Assembly: GCA_018907035.1 (NCBI GenBank)
Contig: JACCIC010000064.1
Location: forward strand, 1,844,501-1,908,500
Direction of reading: 5' to 3'
DNA: 64,000 nt
DNA from: Sycobia sp. Sy_11
Taxonomy: Eukaryota > Arthropoda > Insecta > Hymenoptera > Epichrysomallidae
The stretch's first letter is position 1. Each line of letters begins with the position of its first letter. This document shows positions 32,640 through 43,994 of this stretch, in pieces. Under the pieces are notes generated by a model. That model was not told the origin of the DNA. It worked only from the letters and a program-made list of their open reading frames with translations, and made no database searches. Position numbers and translations under genes: made by a program.

Positions 32640-34560
32640 AGGATATCTCAAAGTGTGTGTTTTATAGAGGGGGATCTACAAAAAAACGGGTGCTCTCTAT
32701 AATAAAATAAATACAAAATTTTTCTTATGTAACACACTTGGAGTTGCTCAGTGTTCACGAGGTTATTTTTATTTGCGCTATATTATTTTTCTCTGGGTTA
32801 GAGAAGTATAAAAACATTGTTGTCTTATATGACAATCCTGAAGTGATATCCTGGGTTTTATTTTATTATAAATATTTTATTCCAATAAAAGAATAAAAGA
32901 AATAACAGTATAGTAAATATGGGATTAATATCCAGCCCAGGATTAAAAAAATCAATACCTACTGTCTACTCCAGAGAGAAAATATAATGAATAGATCACT
33001 AGTAGCACACGAGTGCTACTCCTAGTCGGTACTCTATTGATTGAACTTGATAGGTAGGGTACACCATGCATTTAACCAGTTAAGAAAAAGATAAAAGGAA
33101 AACTTTGTCTCTTGGCCACGTCCTTGAAATCAGTCTGAGGAACGAGAAAAACAAAGAAGAGAAAAAAAATTAAATTATTAAGATTAAAAAAAAAATTAAA
33201 TACATATTAAGTGAAAAAAAAAATTCCCTCGTGAATTCTTCTAGGGCGTAAGATAGGAAATACCTTCACGATAGATGCTAACAACGCAAAAAAAAATTTC
33301 AAAGGAAATAAAAATTTTTCAATTTAATAAAATTTTCAATTCAAATAAAAATTTATTTAAAAATCACAAAGTGGCAAATTCATACTGCACGGTCTCGATA
33401 TTATAATAATAATCACTTTTTTTTCTTTAAGAAAAGTAATAGTCCGGGAACCAACGATATTTTTATGTCACATATTTACACTCAACCCAAAATTAGTTTA
33501 AATGATTCGTTTCAATGTTTTCTAATGTGTAGTGATCGTCCGCCTCATGTTATAGTGACCGAGGTTGATTCGTCAATTAGTATCATCCGCTTATGTTTGA
33601 TGGTGAGACATTTTTCTTTAATAGTCCCACGCTTTCTCGCTCCAATAAAGGAGAATGTTAAACCACCTAAATTATAGAACATAAGAGGAGAAAAATTCAT
33701 TATAGTGAGCGACTATGGGAAATATTTGTCTTTGCTAGTCGCATGCTTCGTTCATTATTGCGTATCGAATTAATGGGTCTACCGTTAATCACCTGCACAT
33801 GCATGATTAAAGACAATCGTTCACACATGGTTTTTCATAGTACATACAAAGGTTCCAGTAAAAAGTCATCGTCTGAATATTCGAAATAGAGAGTCAAAAT
33901 AAACTTTCTACGCATGACGAATAATAGGTGGTTCACCGAAGCTGAGAGAAGAACACTTTATCTTCCGAACATTATAGAATATTTTTCTAAATGTGACTTT
34001 GTATATCCGTGTTCTACCCATTCTCAGTATTATATATTCCTATTTTTATACACAGAAGTGATGATCAGGAATGAAAGTTTATAGTTATATTTTAAATTAT
34101 ACCCTCATTTTTATAAGATACATCTCCACCTCTTTGTGGATATATATAACGGTAGATATTCAGTTGGTCCTAAAATGATACAACCTGACTTTCTCTCGCT
34201 TATGAATGAACGTTGAAGCAGAAAGGTGATGACTAGTTCTCGTTAGATAATACATACATTCTTTTCATTTAACAGACTATTTAAAATTTTCAATAGCAGC
34301 CTTCATAGTCTCCTTTCACTTCTTTTTCTTCTTCTGCTTATTTTCATTTTCTTTAAAAGCGAGACATTTTCTAGGAGGAACACGTTTTCTGTACCCCAGT
34401 CAAATAAAATCAGTTTTATTTTTCTTATTTTTTCCTTTGTCAACAATATCAGTGTATTGTATTGTATCAGTGTCTTATTTTTTTTATTATTTTTATTAGA
34501 TATTAGTTGAAGTCTAAATATATTTTATTATTTTACGTAAAAAAGTAAAAATAGTTTCAC
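32640..34560. other. stretch without a recognised gene
   Basis: Short open frames only, with no motif that I recognise. The right part (33.9-34.56 kb) may belong to the virus-like relic that follows. Confidence 0.4.
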
Positions 34561-34568
34561 TTTCATCT

Positions 34569-35714
34569 GTGGAATTTCAAGTGAAAAAACTTTGTGCTGT
34601 TTACGACTCTGTGAATGAATTGAGCAGAATCGAACTCATGAATTATTCGACAATGACTGAACAGGCTATAATAGAGTTGAGGAAATTTGAAAGAAATCCA
34701 GTTGTCTCTCTAGCAGAAAATCAAAAAGATTCAACTTGTTTCATTCATTTTTCGTGTTTACAAGCAGGAATTTGGTACTATATTCATAGTATAGCGACAG
34801 CTGTCGTAGTCTAAACTCTAAAGAAAGAGAAACAGTTGAATAGATATATTCAATCATCTTTTCAAAATAGAATATGTACTGGCGTTGTTGTTAGTTTATG
34901 TCACATGGACATTCTAAGTTTCTTGGAAGATACACCGAAGCTCTTTGAGGATAAAGTTCAAGCATGCTTACAAGAATATACGTGTAGTGCAATAAAAGTA
35001 AATTCTGATTTTATTTCAGAGTTTTCTATGAAGAAACATGGAAAGGAAACCGCGGACATTAAATATTTCAAGACTGAGAGTGCTACACGATACATGTCTA
35101 TTGATTTAGAAAAATGGTTTGAGGAACATAACAAGAAGTCTCTTCTTACACATCTAAAAGAATTTCACGAAAAATATTCTGGATGGACATTGAAAAGTAT
35201 TATAAGTTTGTGCATAAACATAAAATATTTTTACCTCACAAGGAAAGATCATATATTCCTCTCCTAGAGTTCATAGCATGAAAAGCGCATATGTTAAGAT
35301 TCAAAACTCTCGTAATCAATGCTTCAAATATTCTATTCTTTTAGCATTGGATCCAAATAAAAAGAATCGTGATTAACTTGAAACGAGATCAACTTTGGTG
35401 ATATTGGGTAACGATTAAAAGTATCTCCAGACTTCTAGGTTCCAAAGTGAGTAAGACTCATAAAAAATTATACATTATTACTTACATTAGTGACATTAAG
35501 AAAAAATCATCAGAACGTGGCGATTGTGCTTCAGCAACTCTTCGCAAGATATGGCATGAAAAATATTGCGGAGGTGGACAACAACTTTCACATATGCTTA
35601 CCACAAAAAATATCATCAACCATATTAAAAGATGAATTTTTCATAAATATGGCCTATAAACCAAATAAGATTTGTTTATTTCTAGTGTATAAAGGTTGCA
35701 GCTGTTTTTTGTAA
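34569..35714 (+). pseudogene. virus-like relic (family found beside type-B DNA polymerases of insect Polinton/adintovirus-like elements)
   Basis: Plus-strand frames at 34569-34814, 34836-35267 and 35490-35714, separated by stops. They contain the pattern FSMKKHGKETADIKYFKTES, a segment with DLEKWFEEHNKKSLLTHLKE, HEKYSGWTLKSIISLCINI and, after a frame change near 35270, AYVKIQNSRNQCFKYSILLA. The SGWTL...N-x-x-x-x and C-hydrophobic-K-x-x-x-N-x-CF-x-(Y/W)-S-hydrophobic-L patterns are ones I associate with a widespread insect ORF lying next to protein-primed type-B DNA polymerases in Polinton/Maverick or adintovirus-like insertions. No polymerase motif (DxxSLYP, YxDTDS) is present here. It is an old, broken fragment and the assignment is by recalled pattern only. 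Confidence 0.5.
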
Positions 35715-36443
35715 CACTTCTACTTCTTAAGTAATAATAAAACTAAAAATTATTTAAAAGTTAAGAAGTTAAAAAAAAATTGATACATGGTATAAATTAA
35801 ATATATAAATAAATATTATAATCGTAATACAATGATGTTCTCATTTGCTTCAAACTAATGTCTTTACACCTATCCATATATTTGAGTAATATTATATAAT
35901 TTATTCACTAAATTTCTTTTTTATTTATCCAACTATTATGCTCACTTAAAAAGGGATGATCTAGGAATAAATCCACAACGCAGGCATGTAAAGAAAATAT
36001 ATAAAATATTTCAATAAAAACGTACAATTTCATTTAAGAAGCTATAAATTCATTGGAGTTAACAATATCCTATATTGTCAACACACAAATATCCTATATT
36101 GCGATCATCTTTGAAAAAGAGAAAAAATTATTCATATTTATGCTATGATTATTCAGATACGATGAATAGACAACAAACTGTTGTTACTACATATATGATT
36201 TTAGAACCACTACGATGAACGGGTGAAATAGTATTCCTGCTAAAACTGATTTTACACCATCTCTTGATTTTCAAAACAGTACAGACGAATCTGTTTTTAA
36301 AGACGTACACGTGAAATTCAAAGAATGTTTTTAACAGCTGCCTTCGTTTCAACAAATTTAGGTACTAAGGCATATTTTTGGCGTGGCAACAGATAAAAAT
36401 TAAAAAATTATTCTATCGGTCTAACAGACTTTATACTATAATA
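35715..36443. other. AT-rich spacer, no feature seen
   Basis: No coding or repeat signal that I can name lies between the virus-like relic and mariner-II copy 2. Confidence 0.45.
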
Positions 36444-37731
36444 TTAGGAGTGTGAATAAGTCTTTCCCGTTTTTTGTAAGAGATGGCGCCACCAATACTG
36501 TGCGAGTATTCAATCGTTACATATGTCATAATCAAAGCTCATTCATATGTCAACAATTCCATACTAACACATTAGTTAAAATTTTTTCGCATCATAAATT
36601 TTTGATATCGTGAAAATGTCGAAATTTGAGCCGAGTCGACGTCATTTGCATGAAGTTTCACTTTATTGGTTCAATTTGAAGAAATCTGCTGCCGAGACGC
36701 ATCGATTGCTTCAGGAGGCTTATGGAGAAGGTTGTGTCGATGATTCAAGTGTTCGCGGATGGTTTCGACGCTTCAAAAGCGGTGATTTCGACGTGGAAGA
36801 CAAGGAGCGTTCCGGGCGGCCGCAAATCTTTGAAGATCGAGAATTGGCGACTTTGCTTGATGAAGATTCTTGTCAAACGCAAGAAGAACTTGCTGAAGCA
36901 TTGGGAGTTGACCGAACAACCATTTCCAAGCGTTTGAAAGCCATAGGAATGATCCAAAAGCAAGGAAATTGGGTGCCGTACGAACTGAAGCTGAGAGACG
37001 TCGAACGGCGTTTTTTCACTTGCCAACAGCTGCTTCAGCGACATAAAAGAAAGGGTTTTCTGCATCGTATCGTGACTGGCGATGAAAAGTGGATACGTTA
37101 CCATAATCCGAAGCGAAGAAAATCATGGGGATTACCCGGCCATGCATCATCATCGACGGCCAAGCCAAATATTCATGGCGCCAAGCTCATGCTCTGTATA
37201 TGGTGGGACCAGCTAGGTGTGGTTTACTATGAGCTTCTGAAACCGAATGAAAGGATGACAGGCGAGGTATATCGACGACAATTGATGCGTTTGAGCCGCG
37301 CACTGCGAGAAAAACGGCCACAATACTCCGACAGGCACGACAAAGTTATTTTGCAACATGACAATGCTCGCCCACATGTTGCACCGCCGGTGAAAACATA
37401 CTTAGAAACGCTCAAATGGGAAGTCCTACCCCACCCGCCGTATAGTCCAGACGTTGCTCCGTCGGATTACCATCTCTTCAGATCGATGACGCATGGCCTG
37501 GCTGACCAGCACTTCCATTCCTACGAGGAAGCCAAAAAATGGGTGGATGACTGGATAGAGGCCAAACCGGTCGAATTTTTTCGCAACGGGATTCGTATGT
37601 TGCCAGAAAGATGGGAAAAAGTTGTAGCTAGCGATGGCCAATACTTTCAATAATTCATTTGTAACCATTTTTTCACAATAAAGGCTCAAAATTTCAAAAA
37701 AAAAACGGGAAAGACTTATTCACATACCTGA
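36444..37731 (+). mobile_element. mariner-II copy 2 (structurally complete)
   Basis: A 1288-bp element with both terminal inverted repeats (TTAGGAGTGTGAATAAGTCT on the left, a matching end with TCAGGTATGTGAATAAGTCT on the right), TA at both borders (36442-36443 and 37732-37733) and one open transposase gene between them. Confidence 0.95.
36616..37653 (+). CDS. mariner-II transposase, intact open frame
   Basis: A 345-residue open frame, the normal mariner length. I place the start at the ATG at 36616 (MSKFEPSRRHLHEVS); an upstream in-frame GTG at 36610 is unlikely to be used in a eukaryote. Domains: first HTH (about residues 15-55, ending WFRRFKSGDFDVED), linker SGRPQIF, second HTH (about 75-110, TQEELAEALGVDRTTISKRL), WVPYELKLRD linker, then the RNase-H-like catalytic core with TGDEKWIRY (first Asp), HDNARPHVA (second) and YSPDVAPSDYHLF (third); 34 residues separate the last two, so DD34D. 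It cuts and inserts the element at TA. The motif usually read YDNPKR is YHNPKR here, a change at a highly conserved site that may weaken activity. No stops or frameshifts are present. Confidence 0.92.
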   Translation: MSKFEPSRRHLHEVSLYWFNLKKSAAETHRLLQEAYGEGCVDDSSVRGWFRRFKSGDFDVEDKERSGRPQIFEDRELATLLDEDSCQTQEELAEALGVDRTTISKRLKAIGMIQKQGNWVPYELKLRDVERRFFTCQQLLQRHKRKGFLHRIVTGDEKWIRYHNPKRRKSWGLPGHASSSTAKPNIHGAKLMLCIWWDQLGVVYYELLKPNERMTGEVYRRQLMRLSRALREKRPQYSDRHDKVILQHDNARPHVAPPVKTYLETLKWEVLPHPPYSPDVAPSDYHLFRSMTHGLADQHFHSYEEAKKWVDDWIEAKPVEFFRNGIRMLPERWEKVVASDGQYFQ

Positions 37732-37744
37732 TATATTATGTTAA

Positions 37745-38010
37745 AATAATGACAATCAAACCTTTCCTTGTTTATAATTACTCCCGAAGAATCTGGAATA
37801 GAAATTGCTACCAAAAATGGAATTAAATTAGATTAAAAATAATAATCATAATCTATGTTAGCAAAGGACAACCTGACTACTCCACCATCTAAATTTAAAT
37901 GTTCATCTTCAAAAATGAACCTAAAATGAAAACCTAGAATGCTAAATTTTCCTTTGGCCCACTTTTTGGCCCAGGGTTGTATACCATTTTCCTTGGTCCC
38001 CGGCCGAAAG
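37745..38010. mobile_element. Penelope-like remnant
   Basis: Phrases such as ccttgtttataattactccc, gaagaatctggaatagaaat and gaaagtacaattgta match the left arm and tail of the Penelope-like element at 42.4-43.8 kb (ccttgtttataatcatttc, gaagaatctgaaatagaaat). Heavily mutated; no frame. Confidence 0.5.
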
Positions 38011-38689
38011 TACAATTGTATGAATAATTAATTTAGTCTATTTAGCTAGCAATATTTTGAATTGTATTAATATAGCATTTGTAGGATATGTTTTGCGTAA
38101 TTATCGACAACTGATATCCGCCCAAGATTTTCAGAGCTAAGGTAAAGCCAATGTATGCTGGTCGGGGCGGGCACAAAAACAATATATATTAATGAAGAAA
38201 CAACAAATACTAGTTAGGTAAAAATAATAAATAATAAATATAGGTTAAGTAAAAAATAAAGATAAATAAAATATAAAGTGTGTAACAGTCGAATCTCAAA
38301 ATTATGAATGATAAATACTTTCGCGACCCTCGGAATATAAAATATATTTGAATACATTTAGTCAAGATCATCAGTAGAAAAAGTAAGACAAAACATCATT
38401 TACTTTTCTGTCTGTCATATTTTTCCTATATATTGTAAAAATGTTCAATAATTTATATCATTAATATCTACTAACTATTGAATCGGTACCGTTACGTTCT
38501 TAAATTCTTCCTAATATAAATTGTGTTCGTGTTCGTAGTTGTCGTTCTTTTATTCATATCCAGGGTGTAATACTTAAACTATTTCACCGCATTTACTGAT
38601 ATATAATCGTGATATAATGCGCATTTTATGGTCTGTAAATTAGTTTAAGTTATTTGTACAGATATTGCACGGTATATACTATATTTTAG

Positions 38690-39260
38690 TTTATCTGATT
38701 GTGATTTGATGGACAGCCGAAGTCAGCCGCAGTTCGTTTGAGGAAGCGAGGGTCAGCATACGAAATTCGCGTTGAAAAAACTGGTCATCTTTTGAAGCGA
38801 TCCACGAATCGAACCGATTTTTTACTTCTTCATAAGATCGGAAATGCTGGTCAGCCAGGTTGTATGCCATTGATCGAAACAAGTTATAGTCTGAGGGAGC
38901 AACATTTGGAGAATACTTGTTTCTGAGTCATTCCCATGACTTTCAGGCGTTTTGAAATGGCTTATTGCATCAATCCCAATGATCCTGCCAATTTTTGTTA
39001 TCAAAGTGTCTGGATCAAGTAATGCCTCCAATGCTGCATCTTCGAATACCTTCTCTCTTAACCGCAATGCACCATGTGAAAATCTCCGTTCTTGAAGCAT
39101 TAAAACCACGTTTGGAATGTTCTATTACTAATAGCGGTCTCACTATAGGTATTTGAGAGCATTCGATGAGCCTCAGTCGCAGATTTCTTCATATTAAAGC
39201 AGTAAATTCAAACCTCCGGTAAATGACCAGAATTTAGCTGGTAAGCTGACATGTTGAATC
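38690..39260 (-). pseudogene. mariner-V, internally deleted
   Basis: The minus strand starts near 39250 with a degraded HTH region (SATEAHRMLSNTYSETAI), passes through ISKRLKVMGMTQKQ and then jumps to the third catalytic block and C-terminus (YNLFRSMAYNLADQHFRSYE). The central catalytic part is missing and several stops occur. The C-terminal wording resembles mariner-II but with many differences, so it is a related family. Confidence 0.75.
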
Positions 39261-39829
39261 GAAAATTACTTTATAATGCAGAGACAAATTGATTAATATT
39301 TCGATGACGTTACGTTTAAAAATACCTAAGCTTAGTGTAGGATATCTACGATCTATTTATTTCCACTACCACTTACCGCTACAGCTATTTATTGCAAAAT
39401 GGCGGAAGGCAAGTTGCATACGTAATCATACCGCAAGGCACAGTTATAAATTAAATTCTATTCACTGATAAATAAACTTAATATTAATTTTATTGTGACT
39501 TATCTGCATTTTATATTATACAGTCCGGAGCTATTGAACCTAAAAAATACAAGGCTACTCAAATTACACCTAATTTTCTTCATAAAACTTTATCTTTTTC
39601 AACTGAAAAATAAGGAAATAACAATAATATAATACATTAATAAGGTCTTACAAATAATAACATTAGAAATTATCGCTAATATTTTTACAATTAATATAAA
39701 CTCATCAACGATCCATGTGGCTTGTGTAAGTTAATATGAGTCCGTAACAATTCTTCTATTAAAAAATTTAATTAATTTTGTACTTCTGTTTTACCAAATA
39801 ATGTTATTAATTTTCTCGTTGATCGAATA
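39261..39829. other. AT-rich spacer, no feature seen
   Basis: No coding or repeat signal recognised. Confidence 0.4.
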
Positions 39830-41400
39830 TAATCACCAATTGAAATGTGTACTTCAACTGTTCTAACATGACAATTTTACCCTTTGTCAACAATTTCTTG
39901 GAGATTGCAAGTCAACGATCAAGACTATATCACCCACTTATAGTGGAGCTGTACGCTCCGTCGATTTTTTTCTAGGCAATAAATTTGGCAAATATTCACA
40001 AAGCCACCTTTTCCAAAATGCATCCGTATATCTTTGAGTACTTTCGTAAGCAATGATTCTTTGCGCCATACTTTCCTAGTTCAATAGCTCCCAAGGATGT
40101 ACCTCAAAAAATGGTTTGGTGTTGCAGCTTCCTGATCCCGCGGATTTAAAGAGACATGAGTAAGTGGTCTCGAGTTGATACAATGCTCGATCTTCGTTCA
40201 AATTGCTTGGAAACTTCATTTGGCGCTTGTTCACGTAAAGTGGCATTTAATGAAACTTTTACCGAACGAATTGGTTTTTCCCATACGCCAACCGTATTCG
40301 GAGCATCTGGCAATAGCCATTCTATATGTTTGTGAAAGCATAATCTGTTATTACATTATTATCAATATTTGTAACCGCATCCTTTAATTTTTACTGGCTC
40401 CTATAAAATTTTTACCATTGTCACTTTACATATTTAATTGCGCGTCCCCACGAGAAGCTAATTGTTGCAAACCCATTATTACTGAGCTAGTACTTAAGCT
40501 GTAGGCAAGCTCTAAGTATATAGCTCTCGTAGCTAAACAAGTAAATAATACCCCCATCGTTTTTTGCGTCATCTACCAATCTTTACTTGCATAGGTCCTC
40601 AAGTAATTCACTTCACAAATACTGAATGGTCGTTGTTTATATGCAATTCAATTTGTTTGTATTAAAAACAGTGTTTGAGATTTGCGAACTCGCTACATAA
40701 ATGACGTGTACATAGTTTGGACATAATCCACCGAATTACTGTTATAGAGTTCGATCGAAAAACGAGACAAGAATTTTTAACCTTCAGCTCGCTTTCAATA
40801 AACTTTGCGAGGCGGGGGCCGAGTAATGCTGCTTGTAATTCGAGCCGTGGTATCGAGAGAGTTTATGAAGCGCGACTCTGCTCTTTGACATTATCAGTGA
40901 TACATAAACTTTACCCTCAATTTCCGTTCTTAAATATACAGCTGCGACGTATACCAACAAACTAGCATCGCACAATTTGTGCCGTTGCGAATTTCCTTCC
41001 TCGAATTTTACGGGAATTAAACATCGCGATATATAATATTTTCTCAATTCGCTTAGTTGAGACACCCATAAAAGTGTTGCTACGTGTTGCTCATCTCTTA
41101 TTTTATCATCCCATCTCACTCCACTACGCCATATCTGTTGTATTAAAATTTTTGAAGCTATCTTAAAGGAAGCTAATAATCCGAGAGGTTCAAAGATGGA
41201 CATGATCACTCTTAAAATTTCTCGTTTTGACAGTTTTCTTCGATTAATTAAAATCTCCTTTGGAATTTTCTTTAATTCTCTATTAAATTTTAAATTATCA
41301 GTATAAGTATCTCAAAACAAACGCAATACACTCTCTCCTTCCAGACCACACAATGGCGTTGCTTGTTTATTCGACAGTATATGATCTTTTTTTTCAGTAA
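39830..41400 (-). pseudogene. BEL/Pao pol 3' half (RT end, RNase H, C-terminus)
   Basis: The minus strand frame 41209-40784 reads SIFEPLGLLASFKIASKILI, QQIWRSGVRWDDKIRDE and CDASLLVYVAAVYLRTEIEG, the connection after RT (FDPLGLLAP, LWxxxxxWDD) and RNase H start (CDAS.xAYAAVVYLR) of BEL/Pao retrotransposons. Upstream to 41400 there is the preceding RT end. Downstream, degraded frames at 40380-39860 match the integrase tail (ending around KYSKIYGCILEK and a YKWVI segment of the C-terminal domain). A large part of the integrase core is missing or unreadable. Confidence 0.78.
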
Positions 41401-42400
41401 AGCGTAACACGTGTTTTACATTACCGCGATATAATAAAAATTATTGTGATAGAACAGGTCTCATATGCTAAGGTGATAGAAAAAATAATAACTACAAAAG
41501 AACTCGTAAATCAATATACATCAAAATAGTCATTAAGAATTCAAAACTGTATTTATATAGACTGTTCTAAATTAAATTTGAGAGAAACTATTTACGATAT
41601 TGATTTTTTGTAGCTATCGTATACTTATGGAAAAAATTAGCAGCCATGTGTTACTATGCAAGTAAACATCGTATCATCTAGTTAGCTCTACAAACTCAGG
41701 ATAAGTAAATAAAAAAAAATGTTTAACTAACTTCACTTAAGCAATCTAAACACATAAAAGGTGACAAACTTTGCTGAACTGTTCACAACTAAATGCATCG
41801 AATCTAATGAATCTAATACATAGTCGCCAAAATAGCAACATAGTAGTATTATTGCAATTTACACACAGCTAGAAGTTTAAAGACTTTCCATAAGGAGGAT
41901 GCCAGTGGGGTATATAATGACTTTGTAGCACTAACAGCTTTCCATTTGAAAAATGCGACGAATAACTCAAATGAGGATAGGAGTAAGAGATTACTTCCCC
42001 CACAAGTTAAAAGAAATCTTAAAAGAAATGATTAACAATTGACGAATACCGATTTCTGACTCCGTCCTGATATTTAATAATGTTCATATGTGTCTTACAT
42101 AATTTGTTTAAAATATGCAGATGCAATGGAGAAGGTATAGTCAACACAGAGTCAAAGAGTATAAATCCATGATAATAAAATATTTTATCTTGACTTTAGT
42201 ATAATAGCAAATATTGTTTTTTTAACTCAAGTAATAATTCAAGAACAATAATGCAAATGACAGACTACTATAAGTGTACTTTATTTCATTTAAATAAATT
42301 TTTACATCCCTATTAATATTGTTTAAAATCATTAAAAACTTTATCCAATGGTCATATCATACTTCCGCTAAGCATATTATATGTGAATTATTCATATTAA
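41400..42400. other. stretch without a recognised gene
   Basis: AT-rich. It lies between the BEL/Pao fragment and the Penelope-like element and holds no motif I recognise. Confidence 0.4.
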
Positions 42401-42660
42401 ATTAATAAATATTTGTATCAATCTTACAGTCTTTATACAATAATCTACTATCCTAATATAAAGACAGTCAGACTGTCCTTGTTTATAATCATTTCAGAAG
42501 AATCTGAAATAGAAATTACTATTAAAATATAAAAATATTTATTAATTTAACATAGTGTTCAGTCATATACGAGAGAGTATTCAAAAAACTTATCAATAGA
42601 AAGGTCATGATTGCTGTGCATTATTTTTATAGCAGACTGTATAAAGATTATGAAAAATGA

Positions 42661-43248
42661 AGAGGTTATTCACACCACCAATTCGGAAACAAAATTGAAG
42701 CATTAAAGGGTGTCATTGACAGAGCAATTAAATTGTCACATAAAGATTTAAGACAAAATAATTTACAGATAGTAAGAGAAACTTTCATTAATAATGGTTA
42801 TCCAATTCAATTTATTAATAGATTAATTGCTGAGAGATTGTTTGACATTTATAATACCGAAAATAGACATAGTGCAGGAATTGATGTTAACGGAGGCAAA
42901 ATTATTGTCTTGCCATATGTTAGAGGATTGTCTGAAAGAATAAAAAGAAATTTTCGGAAATATAACATTCAAATTTTCATTAAAAATAGCAATAATTTGA
43001 GTAGATTGTTTAATAATTGCAAAGATAGGGATGATTTATGCTTAAAATCAGGAGTTGTTTACAAGATTAATTGCATGGATTGTGATAAATATTATATTGG
43101 ACAAACAGGTAGATATTTAAAAAAGAGAATTTATGAGCATAAATATAGTTTACGTAGCTCACATATTACTTCCGGTTTAAAAGAGCATTGTTTAAAGTTT
43201 TTACATTCTTTTGATTGTGAATGTGGATATTTTGAAACATGGTATTAA
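42661..43248 (+). pseudogene. Penelope-like C-terminal domain with GIY-YIG endonuclease
   Basis: The frame is open from 42661, after a stop, to 43248. It reads ALKGVIDRAIKLSHKDLRQN, then a helical linker with NGYPIQFINRLIAER, VLPYVRGLSERIKRNFRKY, and the GIY-YIG fold: GVVYKINCMDCDKYYIGQTG followed by RYLKKRIYEHKYSLRS. The C-x2-C pair between the two GIY-YIG strands (VVYKINCMDC..YYIGQT) and the following Arg and EHK are the Penelope form. The frame ends early (YFETWY), before the usual end of the domain. The RT domain, which should precede it, is absent, so this is a 5'-truncated retrocopy. In complete elements this nuclease nicks the target DNA to prime reverse transcription. Confidence 0.85.
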
Positions 43249-43467
43249 TAATAAGAAAAAACGGGAGAGTCGTCAAAATATTCACATTTCCAGGAATCGA
43301 AATAATGTGAATTTAATGTTAGGGTATGGTAGATTGGACAGTGTTTATCATTCCTTATTAAATTGATTGGTTTTGGAGAATTTGTGTAGAGGGGAAATTT
43401 ATATTTAATTTACTAAATTTGGTGGTGGCGATGGGTATATATAGATTAGAATATAAGGTTTAGTTTA

Positions 43468-43515
43468 GTCCCTGATGAGGAGCCGTATCGAGCTCGAAAC
43501 GTTGGACAAGTCTTC
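43468..43515 (+). ncRNA. hammerhead-ribozyme-like motif in Penelope copy B
   Basis: CTGATGAG at 43472, a GAGC/GCTC stem II with a loop of about 8 nt and one extra G, then CGAAAC at 43495, a small stem III (ACgTTG/CAAGT with loop GA) and a GTC cleavage triplet at 43510-43512. These are the invariant core elements of a type I hammerhead with very short stem III, as described for Penelope-like elements. Stem I is not obvious. Confidence 0.6.
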
Positions 43516-43994
43516 AATTAGGTAAGGGTGTTGAGGACAGTCAGACTACACTTTACTAACAAAGAATTTTTTCAGCTAATATTTTATTTTCAGATTAGTC
43601 TGAAACGGGGGTGAATGTAAACAAGGACAGTCTGACTGATATAATTTTAATTTAATTTTTCATTTAATTTTTATTTTTAATTTTTATTTTATTTTCTTTT
43701 TCTTTTTTTTTCTCTTTTATTTATTTTTATTTATATTATTATTTTATTTTTAGATTGAATTGATTGGACTGTAAGACCAATAAAAAAATATTTATTAATT
43801 TGTATATGGGCAGTCGACAAATGTACAATTCAATTGTTTTAAAATGAAGAGGTATCTAACGAAGAGTCAAAGATCACAACTAAAAAAATAATAAACCGAA
43901 AACACCAGTATTTAATTAAATACCTTATTTAGCTATTAAACTTACAGTATTGAATACCCCGCGACTATTTATAAAAACTTGTACTGCTTACATA

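Larger units (their letters stand above)
42401..43835 (+). mobile_element. Penelope-like element copy B, 5'-truncated
   Basis: About 1.43 kb. The left arm (attaataaatatttgtatca, cttacagtc, then gacagtcagactgtcc) is an inverted version of the right end (ggactgtaagaccaataaaa, atatttattaat), giving an inverted pseudo-LTR arrangement known from Penelope elements. Between lie a GIY-YIG-bearing frame, a hammerhead-like motif (43468-43515), the ggacagtcagac block, a T-rich tract and a tail gggcagtcgacaaatgtac. The RT part of the ORF is missing. Confidence 0.82.

Noticed and set aside
36610..36615. GTG start giving a 347-residue transposase
   Set aside because: Eukaryotic initiation favours the ATG at 36616, which yields the usual mariner length of 345 residues.
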